In this document: positions 13,034-19,691 of the stretch, piece by piece
How the letters are laid out: every line of letters starts with the position of its first letter
How positions within the stretch are numbered: the first letter of the stretch is position 1
NCBI GenBank assembly: GCA_024691475.1
Contig: JAILNP010000041.1
Span: forward strand, 1-30,990
Source: Denitrobacterium sp024691475
GTDB lineage: Bacteria > Actinomycetota > Coriobacteriia > Coriobacteriales > Eggerthellaceae
Direction: 5' to 3'
DNA length: 30,990 nt
The notes under the pieces: model-generated
Told to the model about the DNA's origin: nothing
Seen by the model: only the letters and a program-made list of their open reading frames with translations
Database searches by the model: none
Program-made: the position numbers and the translations under genes

Positions 13034-14500
13034 ATGAAGGAGCGCATGGACCGCAGACCCGGCCAACGTAGGCCCGCGAACAGGCCTTCCGCCCAGTCGC
13101 GGCGCAAGGGCACCACGGGTTACGCGCGCCCCAGCACCCAAACGCGGGGAACCCGCGTTCGCAACACCACTCCCCCCAGCGCATCCGTACGCGGCATGGG
13201 AAACCACCGCTCCGCACGAGGAACCGGGCGCCCACGCGCAAGCAAGGCCAACCACGCAGGCGCAAGCGGCACGCTGCTCACCAGGCGTCACTTCCTGTAT
13301 GGTGCCATCGGCGTGGGCGCAGTCGCAGCCGTGGGCTTTGGCGCGAACACGCTCATCCAGCAGCGAAACGCCGCATCCAGCACCATCTCCACGCTTTCGG
13401 TACCCGCAAGCAACGTTTCCACGCTCGACGATTACGCGGAAATCGAACTGGCGAACGCCTTCGAGCAAGTAGGCGAATACGAGCTCCCCTACGGCACGCT
13501 CATGTGGTGCAACGACGACTCCATCGCCACGTGCCTCATCCCCACCGAAACCGCTTCCCCGCTTACGCAGATTGGCGTCATGAAACTTTCCAGCGGCAAC
13601 CTGGAAACGGTGGTCGATGCGGCGAATGGCGCCTCCGACGGCTTCGAGATCTACGATGTGCGAGGCACGTCATCGGGCCTGGTATGGACGGAAGCCAACA
13701 TCTTCGAAGGAACCTGGCGCATCCTTACGGCCACACTCAGCTCCTCCAATTCGGTGGGCACGGCCCATGTCGTGGATAGCGGTGATTCCTCTACCGAAAC
13801 GCCCTCTATCGCGGCCGTCGACGGCTATGCGTATTGGGTCGTCATGCCCCCTGCGGGCGCCGACGACGAGAAGACGGGCACTGCTCAGCTCAAGCGCGCG
13901 CAATTCGGCCAGGAAAGCACTCAGACGGTATACGAGGGCACGGGCCGCATGGCCGCGCCCCTCTACGGAGCCAGCAACGGCGTGGTCATCACGCCCCGCC
14001 ACCCCGATGGAACTTCGTACTTCCAGCTCGTTCACGTAAACGGCTCCACGGGCGAAGTGGATGACAGCATCACGCTCCCCTCGGCCATGCAGCCCGTCGA
14101 AGTTGGCTATGGCAACGACCGCTTCTCGTTCTGCTTCGAAGCCATCTACAGCTATGGTGACGGCATTGCGGACCTGGGCACGTACACGCCCACAACCAAC
14201 CCCAACGGCAATTACGACAGCGCCTCGTGGTTCCGCTTCGGGCGCACGCCCCTGGCACCGCCTGCATGGTGCGGCAGCTGGCTTATCGTGAAATCGAGCC
14301 AGTCGGTAGTCGCCATCGACTTCGCCTCGAAGTCATATTGCACGTTTGGCATCATCAGCGGAGCCACCAGCTGGGGCGATTACCTAGCCGTGAGCGGCAC
14401 GCACGACCGCGTAGTCACCATCAGCCAAATCAACGAGATCGACACCGAAAGCAACGCCAACCAGACGTGCACGGTGCGCGTCTGGAAGCCCCTCTCGTAA
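13034..14500 (+). CDS. Tat-signal-like anchored extracytoplasmic protein, probable beta-rich domain
   Basis: I cannot name the family. The first 82 residues are very basic and of low complexity (Arg, Pro, Gly, Thr). A twin-arginine motif TRRHFL (residues 83-88) and a hydrophobic stretch (AIGVGAVAAVGFGANTLI) follow, so the protein is probably exported or anchored by the Tat system, whose genes lie at 15732-17180. The remaining 380 residues are beta-strand-rich with repeated spaced aromatic and Gly-Ser motifs and no large hydrophobic segment, suggesting a beta-propeller-like ectodomain. Two starts are possible (13034, 13046); the AAGGAG site is too close to the second. A terminator follows the stop. 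It is divergent from the two-component genes and may be their target. Confidence 0.8.
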   Translation: MKERMDRRPGQRRPANRPSAQSRRKGTTGYARPSTQTRGTRVRNTTPPSASVRGMGNHRSARGTGRPRASKANHAGASGTLLTRRHFLYGAIGVGAVAAVGFGANTLIQQRNAASSTISTLSVPASNVSTLDDYAEIELANAFEQVGEYELPYGTLMWCNDDSIATCLIPTETASPLTQIGVMKLSSGNLETVVDAANGASDGFEIYDVRGTSSGLVWTEANIFEGTWRILTATLSSSNSVGTAHVVDSGDSSTETPSIAAVDGYAYWVVMPPAGADDEKTGTAQLKRAQFGQESTQTVYEGTGRMAAPLYGASNGVVITPRHPDGTSYFQLVHVNGSTGEVDDSITLPSAMQPVEVGYGNDRFSFCFEAIYSYGDGIADLGTYTPTTNPNGNYDSASWFRFGRTPLAPPAWCGSWLIVKSSQSVVAIDFASKSYCTFGIISGATSWGDYLAVSGTHDRVVTISQINEIDTESNANQTCTVRVWKPLS

Positions 14501-14504
14501 CGAC

Positions 14505-14537
14505 AAAGGCGCCGTGGTCTCCCAACGACGCCTTTTG
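14505..14537 (+). terminator. Terminator of the Tat-signal-like gene
   Basis: AAAGGCG (14505-14511) pairs with CGCCTTT (14529-14535), with a short inner CGT/ACG extension, followed by T. It lies between convergent genes. Confidence 0.65.
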
Positions 14538-14567
14538 CATATGCGGGGTTACGTGCAGCCTAGCAGG

Positions 14568-15218
14568 CTACAGCGCGCGAATCTGCTCAGCGAGCCATTC
14601 GGCCCATTCCTCCACGCCACTGCCCGTGGTAGCGCTAATGCGGAACACGGGAGCCTGGGGGTTCAAGCGCTCGATATGGCTATCGAATGCCTCTTCATCG
14701 AAGTTGAACACGGGCATGGTGTCGACCTTGTTCAGAATGACCGCCTGAGACACCTGGAACACGCCCGGGTACTTCAGCGGTTTGTCGTCGCCTTCGGGTA
14801 CGGAAAGAATCATGACCTTGGCGTTCTCGCCCAGATCGAAATCGGTCGGGCACACCAGGTTGCCCACGTTTTCCAGGAGGATGAGGTCGAGATTGTCCAG
14901 GTCGAGCACGTCGACCGCGCGCTTGATCATGTCGCTTTCCAGGTGGCACGCCCCACCGGTGTTGATCTGCACGGCGGCAATGCCCTGAGCCTTGATCTTC
15001 TCGGAATCAACGCTGCTGGCGATATCGCCTTCGATGACAGCGATGTTGAACTCGTCGCGCAGGGCCTCGATAGTGGCAAGGATGGTGGACGTCTTACCCG
15101 AGCCGGGGCTTGCCAGGATGTTCAACACGAATACGCGCTTCTCCGCGAACAGACGGCGGTTTTCCTGCGCAAGACGATCGTTCTTGTCCAGAATGGGCTG
15201 CTTCATATCGATATGCAT
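14568..15218 (-). CDS. hypB: Hydrogenase/urease nickel incorporation protein HypB
   Basis: HypB is a GTPase that delivers nickel with HypA to [NiFe] hydrogenase precursors. The P-loop SPGSGKTS (residues 37-44), the VIEGDIASSVDSEKI switch region and NKVD specify the G domain. The metal site of the G domain is visible as Cys91-His92 (GGACHLES) and Cys122 (GNLVCPTDFDLGE). The His-rich N-terminal nickel store and the N-terminal Cys motif of E. coli HypB are absent; at 216 aa it is the short form. It is not in one transcript with hypA, because a terminator stands between them; TGC-CATAAT at 15260-15252 may be an extended -10 promoter. Confidence 0.96.
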   Translation of the reverse strand: MHIDMKQPILDKNDRLAQENRRLFAEKRVFVLNILASPGSGKTSTILATIEALRDEFNIAVIEGDIASSVDSEKIKAQGIAAVQINTGGACHLESDMIKRAVDVLDLDNLDLILLENVGNLVCPTDFDLGENAKVMILSVPEGDDKPLKYPGVFQVSQAVILNKVDTMPVFNFDEEAFDSHIERLNPQAPVFRISATTGSGVEEWAEWLAEQIRAL

Positions 15219-15320
15219 GACATGCGCTCCTTCGACGTTGTTTCAGGCGCTATTATGGCACAACCATGCACACGAATACGCAAGATTGTGTGAAAGCGCG
15301 CATCAGACGGCTGCAAGCGC

Positions 15321-15351
15321 AAAAAGGGCCGCACGCTTACGCGCACGGCCC
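15321..15351 (-). terminator. Intrinsic terminator after hypA
   Basis: The minus-strand RNA forms an 11-bp stem (15351-15341 with 15336-15326) containing two G-U pairs and capped by GUAA, followed by TTTTT. It ends the long operon that runs from the right. Confidence 0.9.
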
Positions 15352-15371
15352 ACAATGGCAATGAAGCGATG

Positions 15372-15728
15372 CTACTCTTCGGGGATGTCGACTTCGATGT
15401 TGTCGATTTGCAAATCGCGCCCCGCAAGCAGCTCGGTTGCGATGGAACCACATTCCGGACAGGTCATGTGGAAGCGGTCGTGATCGAATTCCACGCCGCA
15501 TTCCAGGCACCTGCTATGAGGGTGAACCATGGTGAGGTTCAGCTTGGAACCCTCCATGAGTTCGTTACCCTCCGTAAGCGCCTCGAAGGCAAAGACCAGG
15601 CAGTCTTCGATGGCTTCCGTCATCTCGCCCACCGAAAGGTTCACTTCCAGCACGCGAGTAGCACCCGCGTTGCGAGCGGCTTCGGAAACGGCGTCGACGA
15701 CGCCCGTCATCATGCCCAGCTCGTGCAT
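15372..15728 (-). CDS. hypA: Hydrogenase maturation nickel metallochaperone HypA
   Basis: HypA binds nickel through its N-terminal His2 (MHELGMM) and zinc through two Cys-x2-Cys pairs (Cys74/77 in CLEC and Cys90/93 in CPEC). All are present in this 118-aa protein of usual length. It works with HypB. The gene begins 3 nt after tatC and is the last gene of the operon before a strong terminator. That placement couples nickel-enzyme maturation to the Tat system, which exports folded cofactor-bearing hydrogenases. No hydrogenase structural gene or hypCDEF is in the window. Confidence 0.97.
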   Translation of the reverse strand: MHELGMMTGVVDAVSEAARNAGATRVLEVNLSVGEMTEAIEDCLVFAFEALTEGNELMEGSKLNLTMVHPHSRCLECGVEFDHDRFHMTCPECGSIATELLAGRDLQIDNIEVDIPEE

Positions 15729-15731
15729 GGC

Positions 15732-16583
15732 CTAGTCTTCCGACTCACGCTCGAGCTTGCGCTGACGCTGACGTTCGGCCCATTCGGCTTCCCATTCGGC
15801 GTCTTCCTTGGCCTGCTGTTCCATTTCGAGCTTCTGCTGCTTGATGCGGCGACCCAGCACCAGGCGGGATGCCAGCAAGCTGAGCTCGTACAGGGCCAGC
15901 ATGGCGCCAAACAGCAGAACCATGGTGACGGGAGAAGCATCAGGCGTAATGAATGCGGAGAGCACCATGAGGCCGATGTACACCTCGCGCCACAGGGAAC
16001 GCAGCTTGGCATACGGAACGATTTCGAAGATGGTGAGGTAGAACACCACCAGGGGAAGCTCGAACGCGACACCGAAGCCAATTTCGAACTTGATGATGAT
16101 GTCGACCCACTTGTCAGCCTGGGGCGTAATGGTGGCGAAGCCGGCCGCCTGGTCGGTGAGCCACTGGAACGCCGGGTCGAGAATGATGTTGTAGCAGAAC
16201 ACCGTACCGAACACGAACAACGCGCAGGCGATGGCGAACGTGGGGATGAACCACTTACGCTCGTTGGGCTTCAACGCGGGCAGGAAGAAGGCCAGCAGCT
16301 GCCAGATGATAACCGGCATGCAGGCAACCACCGATGCCCACAGGGCAATGGTGAAGCGCACCGCGAAGGCGTCGAACGCGCCCAGGACGATCATGGTCAC
16401 GTTGCCATTGGCGTCGGTGGGCATGTATTCAGCTACAGGTGCAAGCAGGAACTGGGACAACGTAGGAGTTGCCATGTAGAAAACGCATACGGCGATAAGC
16501 ATGCAGACCACGATGCGAACCAAGCGCATACGCAGTTCGCCCAGGTGATCGAAGAGGGGCATTCGCGCAGGACCGATAGGCAT
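15732..16583 (-). CDS. tatC: Twin-arginine translocase subunit TatC
   Basis: TatC is the membrane receptor for twin-arginine signal peptides. Six hydrophobic segments can be seen, beginning after FDHLGELRMRLVR (the family's start motif, with the conserved Glu). Conserved features include the second-helix region MPVIIWQLLAFFLPALKPNERK, FEIGFGVAFELPLVVFY and SAFITPDASPVTMVLL. The C-terminal 50 residues are a charged Gln/Glu/Arg tail, longer than in E. coli. It starts 3 nt after the tatA stop. Likely substrates in this window are the protein at 13034-14500 and any Tat-dependent hydrogenase. Confidence 0.97.
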   Translation of the reverse strand: MPIGPARMPLFDHLGELRMRLVRIVVCMLIAVCVFYMATPTLSQFLLAPVAEYMPTDANGNVTMIVLGAFDAFAVRFTIALWASVVACMPVIIWQLLAFFLPALKPNERKWFIPTFAIACALFVFGTVFCYNIILDPAFQWLTDQAAGFATITPQADKWVDIIIKFEIGFGVAFELPLVVFYLTIFEIVPYAKLRSLWREVYIGLMVLSAFITPDASPVTMVLLFGAMLALYELSLLASRLVLGRRIKQQKLEMEQQAKEDAEWEAEWAERQRQRKLERESED

Positions 16584-16586
16584 GTC

Positions 16587-17180
16587 TTATTCCCCCTTCT
16601 CTTCCTTGGTGGCAGGCTTGACTTCGGCCTTGCTGCCGGCGGTTGCATTCTTCTTGGGAGCCGAAACGGGCTCGGGAGCCTTGGCATCGCTGGACGCGGC
16701 CTTGCGTGCGGGGCGCTTGGCGACGGGCTTCGTGCCATACAGCTCGTCGGCGGAAACCTTGGGAGCGGCCTTCTTCGGGGCCTCTTCCTTGGGCGCAGCT
16801 TCCGCTGCTACCGCGGTTGCGCCCGCAGCCTCGGCGGCCTTCTTGGCCTCGTTGGCAGCCTTGCGCTCCTCGGCAGCCTTGCGCGCAGCACGCTGCTTGT
16901 CGTAGCGAGCCTTGCGGGCCGTAAAGCTTTCGCCCTTGTCTTCCTTCTTGACGTCGTTCTCGATCTTGCTGATGGCGTCGAGGGGGTTCTTGAACGGATC
17001 CTCGGCGTCGGGATCGTAGACTTCCTTCTTGATGACATCGCTCATTTCGTTTTGAGCGTTGCGGAACTTGGCGATAGCGCGACCAATGGTCTTCGCCATT
17101 GCCGGAAGCTTATCGGGCCCGAAGATGAGGAACCCGAAGAGCAAAATGAGCAGTAGCTCGTTTGCACCAATTCCAAACAA
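16587..17180 (-). CDS. tatA: Sec-independent translocase protein TatA/TatB
   Basis: The N-terminal membrane helix and hinge are typical (MFGIGANELLLILLFGFLIF, then GPDKLP and an amphipathic helix with IGRAIAKFRNA). The remaining 140 residues form a long Lys/Ala/Glu-rich tail, making it 197 aa, much longer than usual TatA (70-90 aa) and closer to TatB in length. It may serve both roles, since no second copy is here. Translation starts at a TTG (17180) after an AAGAGG site. On the minus strand TTGACG at 17223-17218 may be part of a promoter before it. Confidence 0.9.
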   Translation of the reverse strand: MFGIGANELLLILLFGFLIFGPDKLPAMAKTIGRAIAKFRNAQNEMSDVIKKEVYDPDAEDPFKNPLDAISKIENDVKKEDKGESFTARKARYDKQRAARKAAEERKAANEAKKAAEAAGATAVAAEAAPKEEAPKKAAPKVSADELYGTKPVAKRPARKAASSDAKAPEPVSAPKKNATAGSKAEVKPATKEEKGE

Positions 17181-17256
17181 TGAAAAACCTCTTACTTACT
17201 ACCGTGCGACGCTTTCGCGTCAACCGTTACCAAACGTGAAATTCTACCGTATTCGA

Positions 17257-17460
17257 CTACGCGGCGCCACCCGAGAGGAAGCTGAGGGCAACCGTGGGCA
17301 CGCCAAGTGCGAGAACGAGAATGATGCACACAATAACGATGCCGATACGCTTCAGGCGCTCGGAACGTTCCTTCTTCAGGCGAGCTGCTTCCTCGCGCGC
17401 GCGGGCCGCTTCGAGCCGTGCCTCGCGCTGCTTGGCAGACATCTTCTGCTTCTTTGCCAT
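17257..17460 (-). CDS. Small single-span membrane protein, 67 aa
   Basis: No family recognised. A charged coiled-coil-like N-terminus (residues 1-38, rich in Lys, Arg, Glu and Ala: KQREARLEAARAREEAARLKK) leads to one membrane helix (IGIVIVCIILVLALGVPTVAL). Only a few residues follow. AAGGAAG precedes the ATG, and the gene lies 12 nt after the amidohydrolase stop, so it is probably made from that transcript. A regulatory or scaffolding micro-membrane protein is plausible but not shown. Confidence 0.75.
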   Translation of the reverse strand: MAKKQKMSAKQREARLEAARAREEAARLKKERSERLKRIGIVIVCIILVLALGVPTVALSFLSGGAA

Positions 17461-17472
17461 GGTACTTCCTTC

Positions 17473-18846
17473 TTACAAAGTGTCGGCGCACTGCCTGCGC
17501 AGGCGCGTACGCGTTTTGATCATCTGGGCGACGCTCGAGCCGAACGGCGCTTGAATGTTCCACTTGCCCTGGTCGTACAGGGCCTTGCCGCCCACCATGG
17601 TCATGAGCACGTCGTTCGGGGTAGCGGTGTTCACCACTGCCGCGCACGGGTCGTTGGTGGGCGTGGAGTGAGAACCCGAAAGGTCGACGGCGATGATGTC
17701 GGCCATCTTGCCCACTTCCAGCGAACCAACCTGATCGTCGATGTGCATGGTGCGCGCACCGCCGATGGTAGCCATTTCCAGCAGGTCGTGCGAAGAGATG
17801 AACCAGTTGGTTTCCGAGCTGACCGCACGCTGGACCATCATGCCAATGCGCATCTCGGCGAAGATGTCGGTGGAATCGGTGGCAGCGGGGCTGTCGGTGC
17901 CCAGGCCAATGGCCATACCGGCCTTCATGTACTCCTCGATGGGCGCAACGCCCATACCCAGGTTCGCATTGCAGCGCGGGCAGTGAGCCACGCCCACGCC
18001 GTACTGGCGCAACTTCTGGATGTCGTCCCAGCGAACATGCACGCCGTGCACGACCGTAACGTTTTCAGCTTCGAAAGCGCCCCAGTTCAGGGCGTAGTTC
18101 ACAGGCGTAGCACCCGTGGGCAGCCAGGGCGGAACCTCCATGTAGCCGCGACGCTTCATGGCGTCGACGGAAAACGGCGTGCGGCCGTACTTGATGAAGG
18201 CGTATTCCTCGCGGCTGCTGGCAACGTGCATGGCAAGCGGCGTGGTGTCGGCCGCGTACTTGGCGGCTTCCGTGAACACGCGCGGATGGCATTCGTAGAG
18301 CGGAGCCGGGGCAATGCCAATCTGCAGCAGGTCGCCATCGACCATGCCGCGCCACGACTCGATGTCCTCGATGGCCTGGCGCATGGCGTAGTTCACGCGA
18401 CGGCCGTCCATGGCTCCCACCTCGCGATAGGCGATGCCGCGCATGCCAAGGTCGTTCATGGCGCGCACGGCGGGTTCGGAGGAAGCGATGTTTGCGGCGC
18501 AGGTAATGCCGGATGCGACGGACTCAAGACCGCCAATGAGCGTGGAGTCGTACAGATCGGCCGCGTTGAGCGTGCTGGAAAGGGCGCTGACGCGACCCAT
18601 CCACGTGGCATACGGCTCGTCGTGCATCATGCCGCGGAGCACCGTGTACTCCATGTGACAATGGGCATTTACAAAACCGGGAAGGATGGCCGCCTGGCCG
18701 AAATCGCGAATTTCCTCGTTCGCATAACGTGCGCGCAGCTGCTCCACCGGGCCTATATCGCGTATACGGCCTTCGGAAATAAGAACCGCGCCCGCCTCGA
18801 TGGGGTCGGACGTGATGGGCAACACGTATTCAGCGCACAACAGCAT
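17473..18846 (-). CDS. Amidohydrolase of the MtaD/SsnA/TrzN group (candidate aminodeoxyfutalosine deaminase)
   Basis: This 457-aa metal-dependent deaminase-type amidohydrolase has the metal ligands His62 and His64 (NAHCHME), His207 (MHVAS), His267 or His270 (VVHGVH) and Asp318 (GTDSP). The start at 18846 follows AGGAGG; a longer frame to 18876 lacks support. Family members deaminate methylthioadenosine, S-adenosylhomocysteine, guanine-like rings or 6-amino-6-deoxyfutalosine (MqnX). The substrate cannot be read from the motifs. Because menG lies just upstream in the same direction, a role in futalosine-type menaquinone synthesis is my leading inference. TGC-TAGAAT at 18885-18877 may be an internal extended -10 promoter. 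Confidence 0.9.
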   Translation of the reverse strand: MLLCAEYVLPITSDPIEAGAVLISEGRIRDIGPVEQLRARYANEEIRDFGQAAILPGFVNAHCHMEYTVLRGMMHDEPYATWMGRVSALSSTLNAADLYDSTLIGGLESVASGITCAANIASSEPAVRAMNDLGMRGIAYREVGAMDGRRVNYAMRQAIEDIESWRGMVDGDLLQIGIAPAPLYECHPRVFTEAAKYAADTTPLAMHVASSREEYAFIKYGRTPFSVDAMKRRGYMEVPPWLPTGATPVNYALNWGAFEAENVTVVHGVHVRWDDIQKLRQYGVGVAHCPRCNANLGMGVAPIEEYMKAGMAIGLGTDSPAATDSTDIFAEMRIGMMVQRAVSSETNWFISSHDLLEMATIGGARTMHIDDQVGSLEVGKMADIIAVDLSGSHSTPTNDPCAAVVNTATPNDVLMTMVGGKALYDQGKWNIQAPFGSSVAQMIKTRTRLRRQCADTL

Positions 18847-18926
18847 GGGCGTCCTCCTGGTGAATTCGTAGCGCACATTCTAGCATTGAACCAACGGACG
18901 CGGCGGAATGCACACAGGAAAGGCGG

Positions 18927-19682
18927 CTACTTCACCGCCGTGTGGATGGCAACCGCCCCGAAGGCCAGATTTTCGTATGCCACGTGGCCAAATCCAGCCG
19001 CGCGCAGCATATCGCAGAACTCCTCTTGCGCGGGGAAAGCCTTGATGGAATCGGCCAGGTAGACGAAGTCCTCGCGCTTGCCCGTGTAGTGCTGCCCCCA
19101 AGCGGGAATGCCCCACTTCAGATACAGGTTGTAGAAGGCACGCTCGACGGGACGCGGCGGCGTCGAGAATTCCAGAATGCATGCGGTGCCGCCGGGAACG
19201 AGCACGCGGCGAATCTCACGCAGGGCAGCCATGCGATCGGGCATGTTGCGAATGCCGTAGGCCATGGTGACCACATCGAAGGAATTGTCCTCGAACGGCA
19301 TCTTCTGGGCATCAACGACCTGGGTGTCAACGTTCACGCTGCGCGCGTCTCCCGCGGCGATGCGGCGCTTGGCCACTTCCAGCATGGCGGGCGTATAGTC
19401 GGTGAGCAGGATGTGCGCAGGGTGCGCCTTGCGACAGATGGCGAAGGTGACCTCACCGGTGCCACCCGCTACGTCGAGTATGCGCGAGCTCGAGGTGATG
19501 GGCGCAAGCTCTACCAGGCGATCGAGCCATTTATGGTCTTGATGGAAGCTAGACGAGCGATTGAAGCGCTCGTACTGCTCGGCGATTTCAGTGAAGATGT
19601 TCAACACGCGCTCCTCGGAGATTTCCGCGGGAGCTTCCTTCCCCGTAGCCGTATCGATGGTATGCGATTTCGAATCGGTCAT
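18927..19682 (-). CDS. menG: Demethylmenaquinone methyltransferase
   Basis: MenG/UbiE transfers a methyl group from S-adenosylmethionine to demethylmenaquinone, the last step of menaquinone synthesis. The 251-aa protein shows the family start FTEIAEQYERFNRSSSFHQDHKW, the SAM-binding motif ILDVAGGTGE (residues 68-77), the signature VTMAYGIRNMPDR and EFSTPP. The ATG at 19682 uses AGGAG that overlaps the stop of the upstream tsaB-rimI-tsaD gene, indicating translational coupling. It precedes the amidohydrolase that may act in the same pathway. Confidence 0.95.
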   Translation of the reverse strand: MTDSKSHTIDTATGKEAPAEISEERVLNIFTEIAEQYERFNRSSSFHQDHKWLDRLVELAPITSSSRILDVAGGTGEVTFAICRKAHPAHILLTDYTPAMLEVAKRRIAAGDARSVNVDTQVVDAQKMPFEDNSFDVVTMAYGIRNMPDRMAALREIRRVLVPGGTACILEFSTPPRPVERAFYNLYLKWGIPAWGQHYTGKREDFVYLADSIKAFPAQEEFCDMLRAAGFGHVAYENLAFGAVAIHTAVK

Positions 19683-19691
19683 AGTGGGCTC

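Noticed and set aside
17059..19062. 667-codon plus-strand frame over the amidohydrolase
   Set aside because: Antisense artefact; rich in His/Arg/Ala, no motifs.
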